A DNA stretch of 6,581 nucleotides from Bacteroidaceae bacterium (GTDB lineage Bacteria > Bacteroidota > Bacteroidia > Bacteroidales > Bacteroidaceae), in the NCBI GenBank assembly GCA_900752815.1, contig CAADWS010000153.1:1-6581 (forward strand). Direction: 5' to 3'. The first letter of the stretch is position 1. Each line of letters starts with the position of its first letter. Below the pieces are notes generated by a model. That model searched no databases. It saw only the letters and a list, made by a program, of their open reading frames with translations, and had not been told where the DNA came from. The translations under genes and the position numbers were made by a program. Below, in pieces: positions 1 through 5,931 of this stretch.

Positions 1-8
1 AAGAGCGT

Positions 9-551
9 ATGTTGACGCTAACCTTACAATCTAATGTGGAAACGTTACCTGTTACTGCTGCTATGGATGGAAGAGTTGTTCGCAGTAATGGTGTGGAAGG
101 AGAAAAGGTGGAACGGGGGGACACATTGTTAGTCTTGGACTCAAGTGATAAAAGAACCTTTCTGCTTGCGCCGGCGCCGGGTATTTTGCATTACAGAACC
201 TTTTGCTTTGAAGGAGAGAAAGTCTGTAAGGGGCAACCCTTGGTGGAAATTTTTCAAGTTCCGGGAAACGGAAGGAATGTATTCGCTCTGGCTGTTTGGC
301 CGGAGACAGAAGCGTCTGAATCCATACCGCAAACCCTCGTTGCTGCATGGGAAAAGCAATCCCTTCGTTTCGTTTTGGACAGTACGATGAAAGATGATAC
401 GACGGATGCGGTCAGACTGCTTTATGTTTCAGACAAACAGATGCAGGTGCCACATACCGTCCAAATAAGTGCAGAATGTGAAGGAGTGTCCGTCTCTCTT
501 TTTGAGAAGATATTCGGGCAGCACTTTTTCAGTAACCCTTTATCCCATTAA
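9..551 (+). CDS. Biotinyl/lipoyl-like (HlyD-type barrel-sandwich) domain protein, possibly 5'-truncated
   Basis: From the first ATG in the window this is 180 residues. Residues about 14-82 form both halves of a biotinyl/lipoyl-like fold. The first half is MDGRVV...EGEKVERGDTLLVL and the second APAPGIL...EGEKVCKGQPLVEI; the shared EGEKVxxGxxL motif marks the internal pseudo-symmetry. A short turn, SSDKR (K48), joins the halves where a lipoyl domain carries its DKA lysine. Export adaptors of the HlyD family usually insert a long coiled-coil hairpin here, and none is present. Residues 90-180 match nothing I recognise. No signal peptide or membrane segment follows this ATG. The frame is open to the window edge (GAG CGT before the ATG) and the bases before the ATG do not look like a leader, so the real start may lie upstream, perhaps with a membrane anchor. 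The FkbM gene follows after 58 bases, probably in the same transcript. It could be a hairpin-less export adaptor or a carrier-like domain protein. The domain call is fairly sure; the function is unknown. Confidence 0.7.
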   Translation: MLTLTLQSNVETLPVTAAMDGRVVRSNGVEGEKVERGDTLLVLDSSDKRTFLLAPAPGILHYRTFCFEGEKVCKGQPLVEIFQVPGNGRNVFALAVWPETEASESIPQTLVAAWEKQSLRFVLDSTMKDDTTDAVRLLYVSDKQMQVPHTVQISAECEGVSVSLFEKIFGQHFFSNPLSH

Positions 552-609
552 TGGTAATGATAAAGAAAGTAAGTTCAATAAAAACTTCTGATGGTAAACA
601 TTTATACTT

Positions 610-1428
610 ATGGATAGTAATCTGATTTTTGACATTGGATTTCATCGCGGAGAGGATACGCGATATTATCTGGCTCGTGGTTATCGGGTTGTTGCGGTGG
701 ATGCAGACGGCGATGCTATTGCGTATGGAAGAAGCGTATTTTCAGAGGAAGTGGCGGAAGGACGCCTTATTTTTCGCCAGGCAGTGGTTTCGGATCAAAG
801 CATAGGTGACGTGCCTTTTTATATAAGTCCTAACAGTCAGTGGAGTTCCGTTTGCCGGGATATCGCCGAACGCAATGGACGGAATGCAAAGGTAATCAGC
901 GTGCCCTCCATCACATTGGATGACTTGATGGAAGTGTATGGTGTTCCTTGCTATTGTAAGATTGACATTGAAGGCAATGATTTTCTGGCTCTTAGGGGGA
1001 TTGTGCAGCGGAAACCGAGCTACATTTCGGTTGAAACGGAATGTCTTGGTGAACATGGGGATGTTTCGGCTGTTACTTATACAACGCTTGATGCGTTAAA
1101 AGATTTGGGATATACGCGTTTTAAACTTGTAGACCAGGAAACGCTCACTGTTCTTGGCAGCAATTCTTTTTATACCAAACAACGTGGCGGCAGGGATATG
1201 TATGCCGATAATTACAGATATGCACGAAGTATTTTCGGTTTTAAAGGGAATGACATTTCCTTTTCCCGGCTTTTTCCAGGTAGCAGCGGGCCTTTTGGAG
1301 ATGATTTAAGGGGAGAGTGGGCCGATTATCAGACAGCCAGGGAACTTATTGCTTTTCATAAGGAAGAGCAACTGCGTTTGCAGTTGGTGAAATGGGGTTT
1401 TTGGTGCGACTGGCATGCCACATTTTGA
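610..1428 (+). CDS. FkbM-family SAM-dependent methyltransferase
   Basis: A 272-residue class I (Rossmann-fold) methyltransferase, predicted cytoplasmic. FkbM-family enzymes usually O-methylate hydroxyls of sugars, polyketides or other secondary metabolites; the substrate here is unknown. The glycine-rich SAM-binding motif I is FDIGFHRGEDT at residues 7-17, and the acidic end of strand 2 is AVDAD at 29-33. The family's CKIDIEGND motif lies at 116-124, followed by a strand containing SVETE. The C-terminal 60 residues are hydrophilic, contain GSSGPFGDDL and end in WGFWCDWHATF. There is no signal peptide. The start at 610 is well bounded: an in-frame TAA lies at 595-597 and no other start codon falls between. 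The leader is AT-rich with no Shine-Dalgarno, as expected in Bacteroidales. The gene lies 58 bases after the lipoyl-like domain gene, with no clear promoter between them, and is followed at once by a likely terminator, so it probably closes that unit. The family call is secure; the target is not. Confidence 0.87.
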   Translation: MDSNLIFDIGFHRGEDTRYYLARGYRVVAVDADGDAIAYGRSVFSEEVAEGRLIFRQAVVSDQSIGDVPFYISPNSQWSSVCRDIAERNGRNAKVISVPSITLDDLMEVYGVPCYCKIDIEGNDFLALRGIVQRKPSYISVETECLGEHGDVSAVTYTTLDALKDLGYTRFKLVDQETLTVLGSNSFYTKQRGGRDMYADNYRYARSIFGFKGNDISFSRLFPGSSGPFGDDLRGEWADYQTARELIAFHKEEQLRLQLVKWGFWCDWHATF

Positions 1429-1431
1429 AGA

Positions 1432-1471
1432 GGCGGGACAGATTGGCGTATGCTGTGCCTGCCATTTTTTT
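1432..1471 (+). terminator. Putative Rho-independent terminator after the FkbM methyltransferase gene
   Basis: GGCGGGACA (1432-1440) can pair with TGTGCCTGCC (1454-1463), with one bulged base and one G-T pair, around a 13-nt loop. One A and then seven T residues (1465-1471) follow. It begins three bases after the TGA of the methyltransferase gene. Stem quality is moderate; placement and the T-tract are good. The folding was done by eye. Confidence 0.55.
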
Positions 1472-1615
1472 CGGAATAAGATGCGGAGGAACGTCATAGT
1501 CATTGTCTGTTTGTCCTGTGGAGGCCGGCGGAGGGCTGGTTACTATTTTGTTCCAGTTGTTCCAATATTTTTTCTGTATAGTTTTTCGGATTTTCAAGGG
1601 GGGGACAATGTGCCC

Positions 1616-1631
1616 AAAACAGTCAGTACTT
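1616..1631 (-). repeat. Inverted partial copy of the 21-bp repeat
   Basis: AAAACAGTCAGTACTT is the exact reverse complement of AAGTACTGACTGTTTT, found at 1707-1722 and 1728-1743 in the last two copies of the downstream array. The 16-nt identity means it could pair with the array's far end in single-stranded DNA or RNA and enclose the other copies in the loop. Confidence 0.8.
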
Positions 1632-1636
1632 CTGTT

Positions 1637-1741
1637 TTTTCTAAAGTACCGATAGAATTTTCTAAAGTACTGACTGTATTTTCTAAAGTACTGACTGTAT
1701 TTTCTAAAGTACTGACTGTTTTTTCTAAAGTACTGACTGTT
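1637..1741 (+). repeat. Tandem array of five 21-bp repeats
   Basis: Five head-to-tail copies start at 1637, 1658, 1679, 1700 and 1721. The unit is TTTTCTAAAGTACTGACTGT followed by A or T. Copies 2 and 3 are identical to each other, as are copies 4 and 5; the two pairs differ only in the last base. Copy 1 carries four substitutions, all in its 3' half. Each copy except the first contains the palindrome AGTACT. The period equals two helical turns, so all copies present the same DNA face; it also equals seven codons. Near-identity of copies 2-5 suggests recent expansion or homogenisation. Function is unknown. The array lies about 60 bp upstream of the predicted activator sites of the efflux operon. 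Confidence 0.95.
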
Positions 1742-1802
1742 TTTTTACCCGATTTTACGGAAGAAGCGGGAGGGGACGGTTTCGCCTTTTTCTTCCGTTT
1801 TC

Positions 1803-1839
1803 GTGTCCGAGAATGGGCGAAGTGTCCGTTTTTGGACAC
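1803..1839 (+). promoter_or_regulatory. Putative upstream activator sites for a sigma-54 enhancer-binding protein
   Basis: GTGTCCGTTTTTGGACAC (1822-1839) is a perfect 6+6 palindrome around a 6-bp spacer. A second copy begins exactly 19 bp upstream: its left half GTGTCC (1803-1808) is perfect, and its right half GGGCGA (1815-1820) keeps three of six bases. The palindrome centre is about 77 bp upstream of the predicted sigma-54 transcription start, a usual position for NtrC-type activator sites. The palindrome is directly visible; its role as an activator site is inferred from its placement. Confidence 0.65.
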
Positions 1840-1851
1840 CTCTTGTTTTCG

Positions 1852-1864
1852 TAAATGATTGATA
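1852..1864 (-). promoter_or_regulatory. IHF-consensus match between activator sites and promoter
   Basis: Read on the minus strand this is TATCAATCATTTA, a full match to the E. coli IHF core WATCAANNNNTTR. It lies between the palindromic operator and the -24/-12 promoter, where a DNA-bending protein often assists sigma-54 activation. The consensus is from enterobacteria and the surroundings are AT-rich, so a chance match is possible. Bacteroidales encode HU/IHF-family proteins, but their specificity is not known to me. Confidence 0.35.
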
Positions 1865-1880
1865 TTTAAATTCTTTTCTT

Positions 1881-1897
1881 TTGGCACGCTTCTTGTT
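1881..1897 (+). promoter_or_regulatory. Sigma-54 (RpoN) -24/-12 promoter of the efflux operon
   Basis: TTGGCACGCTTCTTGTT matches the sigma-54 consensus YTGGCACG-N4-TTGCW at every specified base except TTGT for TTGC in the -12 element. The invariant GG (1883-1884) and the G of the -12 element (1895) have correct spacing. Transcription would begin near 1908, leaving a leader of about 25 nt before the adaptor's ATG at 1933. I see no Bacteroidales primary-sigma promoter (TTTG / TAnnTTTG) nearby. The palindromic activator site about 77 bp upstream of the start supports this reading. Confidence 0.75.
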
Positions 1898-1932
1898 GGT
1901 AAGAAATGTAAACAAGATAAAACAAAAGAAAA

Positions 1933-3177
1933 ATGGATCGTCCTATTTCACGTCAGGTAATTATGAAGCGTCGCATCCGAATGATTTCCACTGCGGTGGG
2001 AGTATTGGGCGGATTGGCCGTGGCGCTTGTCTTTTTGAGTAATTGGCTTCAGTCGGGAGTTAAAGCATCATCTTTGGTGTTCAGCACGGTGGACACCGGT
2101 TCCATTGAGGCGGGAGTGAGTGCCTATGGCAAGGTGGTGCCGGCTTTTGAGGAGGTCATCAATTCGCCGGTCAATTCGCGGGTGGTGGAGGTATATGCCA
2201 ATATCGGTGACACCGTGGAGGTGGGGACTCCTTTGTTGAAACTGGATTTGCAGAGCATAGAGACGGACTATCAGAAATTGCTGGATGAGGAGCAGATGAA
2301 ACGCTATCAGCTGGAGCAGCAACAGGTGAACGATGAAACCTATTTCAGCGACCAGCAGATGCAAATCCGCATTGCCGAAATGAAACTGGACCGGATGAAG
2401 GCCGACTGGCAGAACGAACGCCATCTGGACAGTCTGGGGTCGGGAACGGCCGACCAGGTGCGGCAGGCCGAACTGGCCTATACCATCGGCCGTATGGAGC
2501 TGGAGCAGTTGCGGCAGAAGGTGGACAACGAGCGGAAGGTGCGGCAGGCCGACCGCAGGGTGCGGCTGCTTGACCTGGAGATTTTCCGCAAGGGCATGGC
2601 CGAGATGCGGCGCACGCTGGAAGACGCCCGCATCCGTTCGCCCCACAAGGCTGTACTCACCTTTGTCAACTCGCAGGTGGGTGCCCGTGTGTCGCAGGGT
2701 GAGCAGGTGGCCATTGTTTCGGATTTGAGCCATTTCCGGATAGAGGGAGAGCTGTCGGATCAGTATGCAGAACGTGTCAGCCCGGGCTCCAAAGTGCTGG
2801 TGCGGGTCAATGACAAGGTTTTTTCGGGAGTCGTGGCGAATGTGACCCCCTTGAGCAAAGACGGGATTATCACCTTTGCCGTTCAATTGGACGAAGAGGT
2901 CTCGTCGCGTTTGCGGCCGGGAGTGAAGGCCGACCTTTTCGTGGTGCAGTCGGTGTTGGAAAAGGCTGTGCGCATTGTCAACGGGTCGTTCTATACCGGA
3001 CCGGGCGAATATCAGCTGTTTGTGCAGGAGGGGGACGAGCTGGTGCGTCGCCGCGTGCAGCTGGGCGAGTGTGATTTCGACCATGTGGAAGTCATCAGCG
3101 GTTTGCAGCCGGGGCAGCGGGTGGTGATGAACGACCTGACGGCCTATAAGGACAAACCGGTTCTGAAAATCCGCTGA
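1933..3177 (+). CDS. HlyD/AcrA-like periplasmic adaptor (membrane fusion protein) of a MacAB-type efflux system
   Basis: A 414-residue membrane fusion protein. It should bridge the inner-membrane ABC permeases and an outer-membrane TolC-type channel. The N-terminus is cytoplasmic and basic (MKRRIR), followed by one membrane anchor at residues about 18-39, with no lipobox cysteine. The first half of the lipoyl domain spans about 66-105 (SPVNSRVVEVYANIGDTVEVG). A long, charged, glutamine-rich coiled-coil hairpin follows (about 106-230). The second lipoyl half starts at ARIRSPHKAVLT (about 232-262). Beta-barrel and membrane-proximal domains run to the C-terminus, including LRPGVKADLFVV and ISGLQPGQRVVMND. 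The length is normal for MacA-like adaptors. The ATG at 1933 is preceded by an A-rich leader and lies about 25 nt after the predicted sigma-54 start. A permease gene follows after 48 bases. This is the first gene of the operon, and its level probably depends on an NtrC-type activator. The substrate cannot be inferred. Confidence 0.92.
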   Translation: MDRPISRQVIMKRRIRMISTAVGVLGGLAVALVFLSNWLQSGVKASSLVFSTVDTGSIEAGVSAYGKVVPAFEEVINSPVNSRVVEVYANIGDTVEVGTPLLKLDLQSIETDYQKLLDEEQMKRYQLEQQQVNDETYFSDQQMQIRIAEMKLDRMKADWQNERHLDSLGSGTADQVRQAELAYTIGRMELEQLRQKVDNERKVRQADRRVRLLDLEIFRKGMAEMRRTLEDARIRSPHKAVLTFVNSQVGARVSQGEQVAIVSDLSHFRIEGELSDQYAERVSPGSKVLVRVNDKVFSGVVANVTPLSKDGIITFAVQLDEEVSSRLRPGVKADLFVVQSVLEKAVRIVNGSFYTGPGEYQLFVQEGDELVRRRVQLGECDFDHVEVISGLQPGQRVVMNDLTAYKDKPVLKIR

Positions 3178-3225
3178 GGCCGGTCTGTTTCGGAAAAATA
3201 TTGTCGATGAGAAAAATAATGAGTT

Positions 3226-4536
3226 ATGATGAAACGATATTTGAAGCATATCTGGGCGCAATTGTGGCAGAATAAGCTGTATGGAGTGCTTTATCTGCTG
3301 GGGACAGCCCTGCCTGTGACGCTGACCATGGTGGTTGTGATGTATCTCCATTTGCTGACGGCACCCATCTATCCGGAATTGCACCGGGACCATCTGTATG
3401 AAGTGAAGACGGTGACGGAACAGAGAAACGGCGTCTTTTATGGCGCGACGGGTTCGTGCTCGCTGGGAATGGTGCGCGAGTGGTTCTACCCCTTGCGGTC
3501 GGTGGAGGCGGTGACAGCCATTTATTATTATAGCTGGGGCATTAATGACTATTTGCAGATGCCCGACGGCGAATCGGAATTGAAGGTGAAAACCCGCTAT
3601 ACCGACGGCGGTTTCTTCCGGGTGTTCGACTTCCAGTTTGTCGATGGCGGACCTTTTGTTCAGGCGGATGTGGCAGCCGGCCGCCGGTGTGCGGTGCTGC
3701 CCGTCTCAATGGCCCGCCGGCTTTTCGGAACGGAGCATGCGGCCGGAAAACATTTTTCTCTCAATTATATAGACTATACGGTGGTGGGCGTAGTGCGTGA
3801 TGCCAGCAGTCTGACTCCTCTTTCGTTTGCGCAGGTGTGGCTGCCTTATTCTTGCATGAACGGTTACAGCAACCAAGCAAATTCGCCGGTAGAAGCGGGG
3901 GGCTTTACGGTGGTGCTCCGCACCCGCGATGATGAGCAGGCCCGGCAGATGCAGGCTGAAATCCGCGAGCGGGTGCGTAAATATAATGTGATGCATGAGT
4001 CGGAAGGGCGCATTGTTGACATTTATGGTCCGTTGCCGGCATGGAAGCGGAATCTGGCTGTGGGCAACGGCGAGGTGGATTTTCCGGCGAAGGTACGCTT
4101 GTGGGGTGGATTGCTGCTGGCCTTTCTGCTGGTACCGGCTGTCAATTTGGGCGGCATCATTTCAGGGCGTATGGAAGAACGGCAGCAGGAATTGGGCGTG
4201 AGCAAGGCGTTTGGCGCCAGCCGGAGCTATCTGTTGCGTCAGGTGGTGGGTGAGAATCTGCTGATGACGCTCGGAGGCGGACTGGTGGGGCTGCTGTTGT
4301 CGTGGCTGTTGCTGTGGCTGGGGCATGACTGGGTGATAGCACTCTTTGATACTTACGGCTTGATGCGGGCGGACACGCAGGCCATGCTGGTTACGCCGGA
4401 TATGCTTTTCTCTCCGGTAATATTCCTGATAGCCTTGCTGGTGTGTGTGGTGCTGAATCTGGCTTCGGCCTTGATTCCTGCCTGGCGCTCCCTGCGGGTG
4501 CCCATTGTGCAGGCTTTGAATGAAAAGAAAAAATAG
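3226..4536 (+). CDS. FtsX/MacB-type ABC transporter permease (first of two)
   Basis: A 436-residue permease with MacB topology and no fused ATPase. One membrane helix lies near the N-terminus (about 19-41). A large periplasmic domain (about 45-290, MacB-PCD-like) follows, with ARRLFGTEHAAGKHFSLN and YTVVGVVRD typical of that domain. Three C-terminal helices lie at about 293-313, 345-366 and 397-418. The FtsX signature just after the second helix is ERQQELGVSKAFGASR (318-333), the cytoplasmic coupling segment that contacts the ATPase. The tail PAWRSLRVPIVQALNEK is also typical of the family. In MacB-like machines such permeases do not form a classical channel; they pass ATP-driven motion to the periplasmic adaptor. 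ATG codons at 3226 and 3229 are both possible; the gene begins 48 bases after the adaptor and ends 30 bases before the second permease. The family is secure; cargo unknown. Confidence 0.9.
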   Translation: MMKRYLKHIWAQLWQNKLYGVLYLLGTALPVTLTMVVVMYLHLLTAPIYPELHRDHLYEVKTVTEQRNGVFYGATGSCSLGMVREWFYPLRSVEAVTAIYYYSWGINDYLQMPDGESELKVKTRYTDGGFFRVFDFQFVDGGPFVQADVAAGRRCAVLPVSMARRLFGTEHAAGKHFSLNYIDYTVVGVVRDASSLTPLSFAQVWLPYSCMNGYSNQANSPVEAGGFTVVLRTRDDEQARQMQAEIRERVRKYNVMHESEGRIVDIYGPLPAWKRNLAVGNGEVDFPAKVRLWGGLLLAFLLVPAVNLGGIISGRMEERQQELGVSKAFGASRSYLLRQVVGENLLMTLGGGLVGLLLSWLLLWLGHDWVIALFDTYGLMRADTQAMLVTPDMLFSPVIFLIALLVCVVLNLASALIPAWRSLRVPIVQALNEKKK

Positions 4537-4566
4537 AATGGTGAATTTTTCAAAGTGGATTAACCC

Positions 4567-5838
4567 ATGTTACGGATGATATTCAAAATGATGGCGGCCC
4601 GGAAGCGGCGCTATGGATGGCTGGTTACCGAACTGGTGCTGGTTTCGGTTGTGGTGTGGGGGCTGTTGGACCCCGTGGTGGTGCTGTCGTCCATCGAAAG
4701 TATGCCCGACGGCTTTGACCGTCGCAATCTTTACTGTGTTACACTGGCGGAATATAGCGCCGATGCTCCCCGTTATCAGAGTCCCGGTCAGAATTTCATG
4801 GCGGCGCGGGAAAATATGTGGCGCTTACTGGAAAAGGTGCGCCGCTATGAGGGGGTGGAGTCGGCCACCTTCCTGGGAGCGACGGCTCCCTATAGCCAGA
4901 GTTCCGTGATGCAGCGTTTCCGGAAGGACACGCTGGAAACGGAGGCCTGGGGCCTTTTCTTCGTTCCGGGCTCCGACTATTTCAAGACCTTCCGGTTTGA
5001 CGAAGTGGGCGGCCAGACCAATGAGGAGCTCGACCGCCTGTTGCAGCATGAGTCGGACGGTACAGCTGAATTTTGCGTTATCAGTGAAGCCGCTTTTCCA
5101 GGGCAGTCCGTCAAAGGCTGGGTCGATACGGTGTACCATCACCGCATAGTAGGAACCACATCCATGGTGCGTATGCGCGGAGGTGGAGTTCCCATGCCTG
5201 TAGCTACGGTGCCGGTTTCTCCCAACAATTCCGGCAATTCTTTGCTGGTCCGGGTGCGCGACGGGGTGGACGAATCGGATTTTCTCCCGGCTTTTACCGA
5301 ATGGGCCAGGAAGCAGTTGCGTGCGGGCAATTACTACGTACGCGGTGTGCAGACGTATGAAGATATCATCGAAAAAGATATGAAAGAAGTTCATCAGCAT
5401 TTTCGGGTGCGTTCCATTCTTGGCGTGTTTTTCCTGTTCTGCCTGTTCCTCGGTGTCACCGGCACTTTCTGGATGCAGACCCGCAGCCGGCGTGAGGAAA
5501 TCGGAATCATGAAAAGTTTTGGAGCCACGCGGAATACGGTGATGCGCATATTCCTCATCGAAGGATTCGTATTGACCACGCTGGCGGTGGCAGTGGCCTG
5601 TTTCCTTTATTTGCAGTATGCCCTGAAGGAGGGACTTTACAATCCTTTGCCCAATAGTGGAAACAACCTGAACATCCTTGGCGGCGCGCGTTTTTGGTTT
5701 GAACATTTTCAGCAACACTTCACCGTCATCTCCCTGCTGACCTGGGTTCTGTTGCTGGTGGTGGTCTGCATTGGCATCTACCTTCCGGCGCGCGGCATAT
5801 GCCGGATACCTCCCACGGATGCGCTTCGTGAGGAATGA
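4567..5838 (+). CDS. FtsX/MacB-type ABC transporter permease (second of two)
   Basis: A 423-residue paralogue of the preceding permease, with the same plan but clearly diverged sequence. The basic cytoplasmic N-terminus (MMAARKRRYGW) leads into helix 1 (about 17-42). The periplasmic domain spans about 43-280. Three C-terminal helices lie at about 283-303, 328-349 and 386-406. The FtsX coupling motif is RREEIGIMKSFGATR (308-322), closer to the family consensus than that of its neighbour. The tail PARGICRIPPTDALREE is standard. Its periplasmic half has little obvious similarity to that of the first permease, so the pair probably forms a heterodimer rather than two redundant homodimers (inference). 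The gap from the first permease is 30 bases and translation starts at an ATG. No ATP-binding domain is fused; the separate ATPase follows 93 bases downstream. Confidence 0.9.
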   Translation: MLRMIFKMMAARKRRYGWLVTELVLVSVVVWGLLDPVVVLSSIESMPDGFDRRNLYCVTLAEYSADAPRYQSPGQNFMAARENMWRLLEKVRRYEGVESATFLGATAPYSQSSVMQRFRKDTLETEAWGLFFVPGSDYFKTFRFDEVGGQTNEELDRLLQHESDGTAEFCVISEAAFPGQSVKGWVDTVYHHRIVGTTSMVRMRGGGVPMPVATVPVSPNNSGNSLLVRVRDGVDESDFLPAFTEWARKQLRAGNYYVRGVQTYEDIIEKDMKEVHQHFRVRSILGVFFLFCLFLGVTGTFWMQTRSRREEIGIMKSFGATRNTVMRIFLIEGFVLTTLAVAVACFLYLQYALKEGLYNPLPNSGNNLNILGGARFWFEHFQQHFTVISLLTWVLLLVVVCIGIYLPARGICRIPPTDALREE

Positions 5839-5841
5839 CGG

Positions 5842-5870
5842 CCGGCATGTTCCGCAGGCAGACAAGCCGG
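5842..5870 (+). other. Possible small intercistronic hairpin
   Basis: CCGGC (5842-5846) can pair with GCCGG (5866-5870) across a 19-nt loop, in the 93-base gap between the second permease and the ATPase. No T-tract follows, so this is not a terminator. It could stabilise or process the mRNA, but a 5-bp stem may be chance. Confidence 0.25.
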
Positions 5871-5931
5871 AGGCGGGTAAAAGTACAGAACAGAGCAAAA
5901 AGAAGTTTAACGATAAAAAAAGAATACGATA

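Larger units (their letters stand above)
1472..1932. other. Intergenic control region without a convincing gene
   Basis: This stretch separates the methyltransferase unit from the efflux operon. Positions 1472-1615 show no feature I can support beyond short direct repeats such as GTTCCA at 1550 and 1559. Positions 1616-1743 hold the repeat array. Positions 1803-1897 hold an operator-like palindrome, an IHF-like site and a sigma-54 promoter. Both strands stay open through the repeats because the unit is 21 bp and lacks stops in some frames. The resulting frames are repeat-dominated, lack a plausible leader and match no family I know, so I treat the region as non-coding. Confidence 0.6.

Noticed and set aside
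552..609. Promoter for the methyltransferase gene
   Set aside because: The 58-base AT-rich gap contains no TTTG / TAnnTTTG pair and no sigma-54 elements; co-transcription with the preceding gene is simpler.
1411..1420. Palindrome TGGCATGCCA near the methyltransferase 3' end
   Set aside because: It is only 10 bp, lies within codons of the methyltransferase (for WHAT), and is not followed by a T-tract.
1637..1741. CRISPR array
   Set aside because: The 21-bp units abut directly with no spacers, so this is a simple tandem repeat.
1833..1847. Second sigma-54-like promoter (TGGACAC-N3-TTGTT)
   Set aside because: The spacing between the two elements is one base short and the -24 element has TGGACAC instead of TGGCACG; it coincides with the right half of the palindrome, which explains the resemblance.
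1415..1858. Plus-strand frame of about 147 codons overlapping the end of the methyltransferase gene and crossing the repeats
   Set aside because: It starts inside the methyltransferase gene, crosses the predicted terminator, has no leader, and is dominated by FSKVLTV heptads produced by the 21-bp repeat.
2068..3393. Long open frame on the minus strand (about 441 codons) opposite the adaptor gene
   Set aside because: Its translation is rich in H, Q, L and R with no recognisable domain. It lies antisense to a clear HlyD-family gene, and its openness follows from the codon bias of the real gene.
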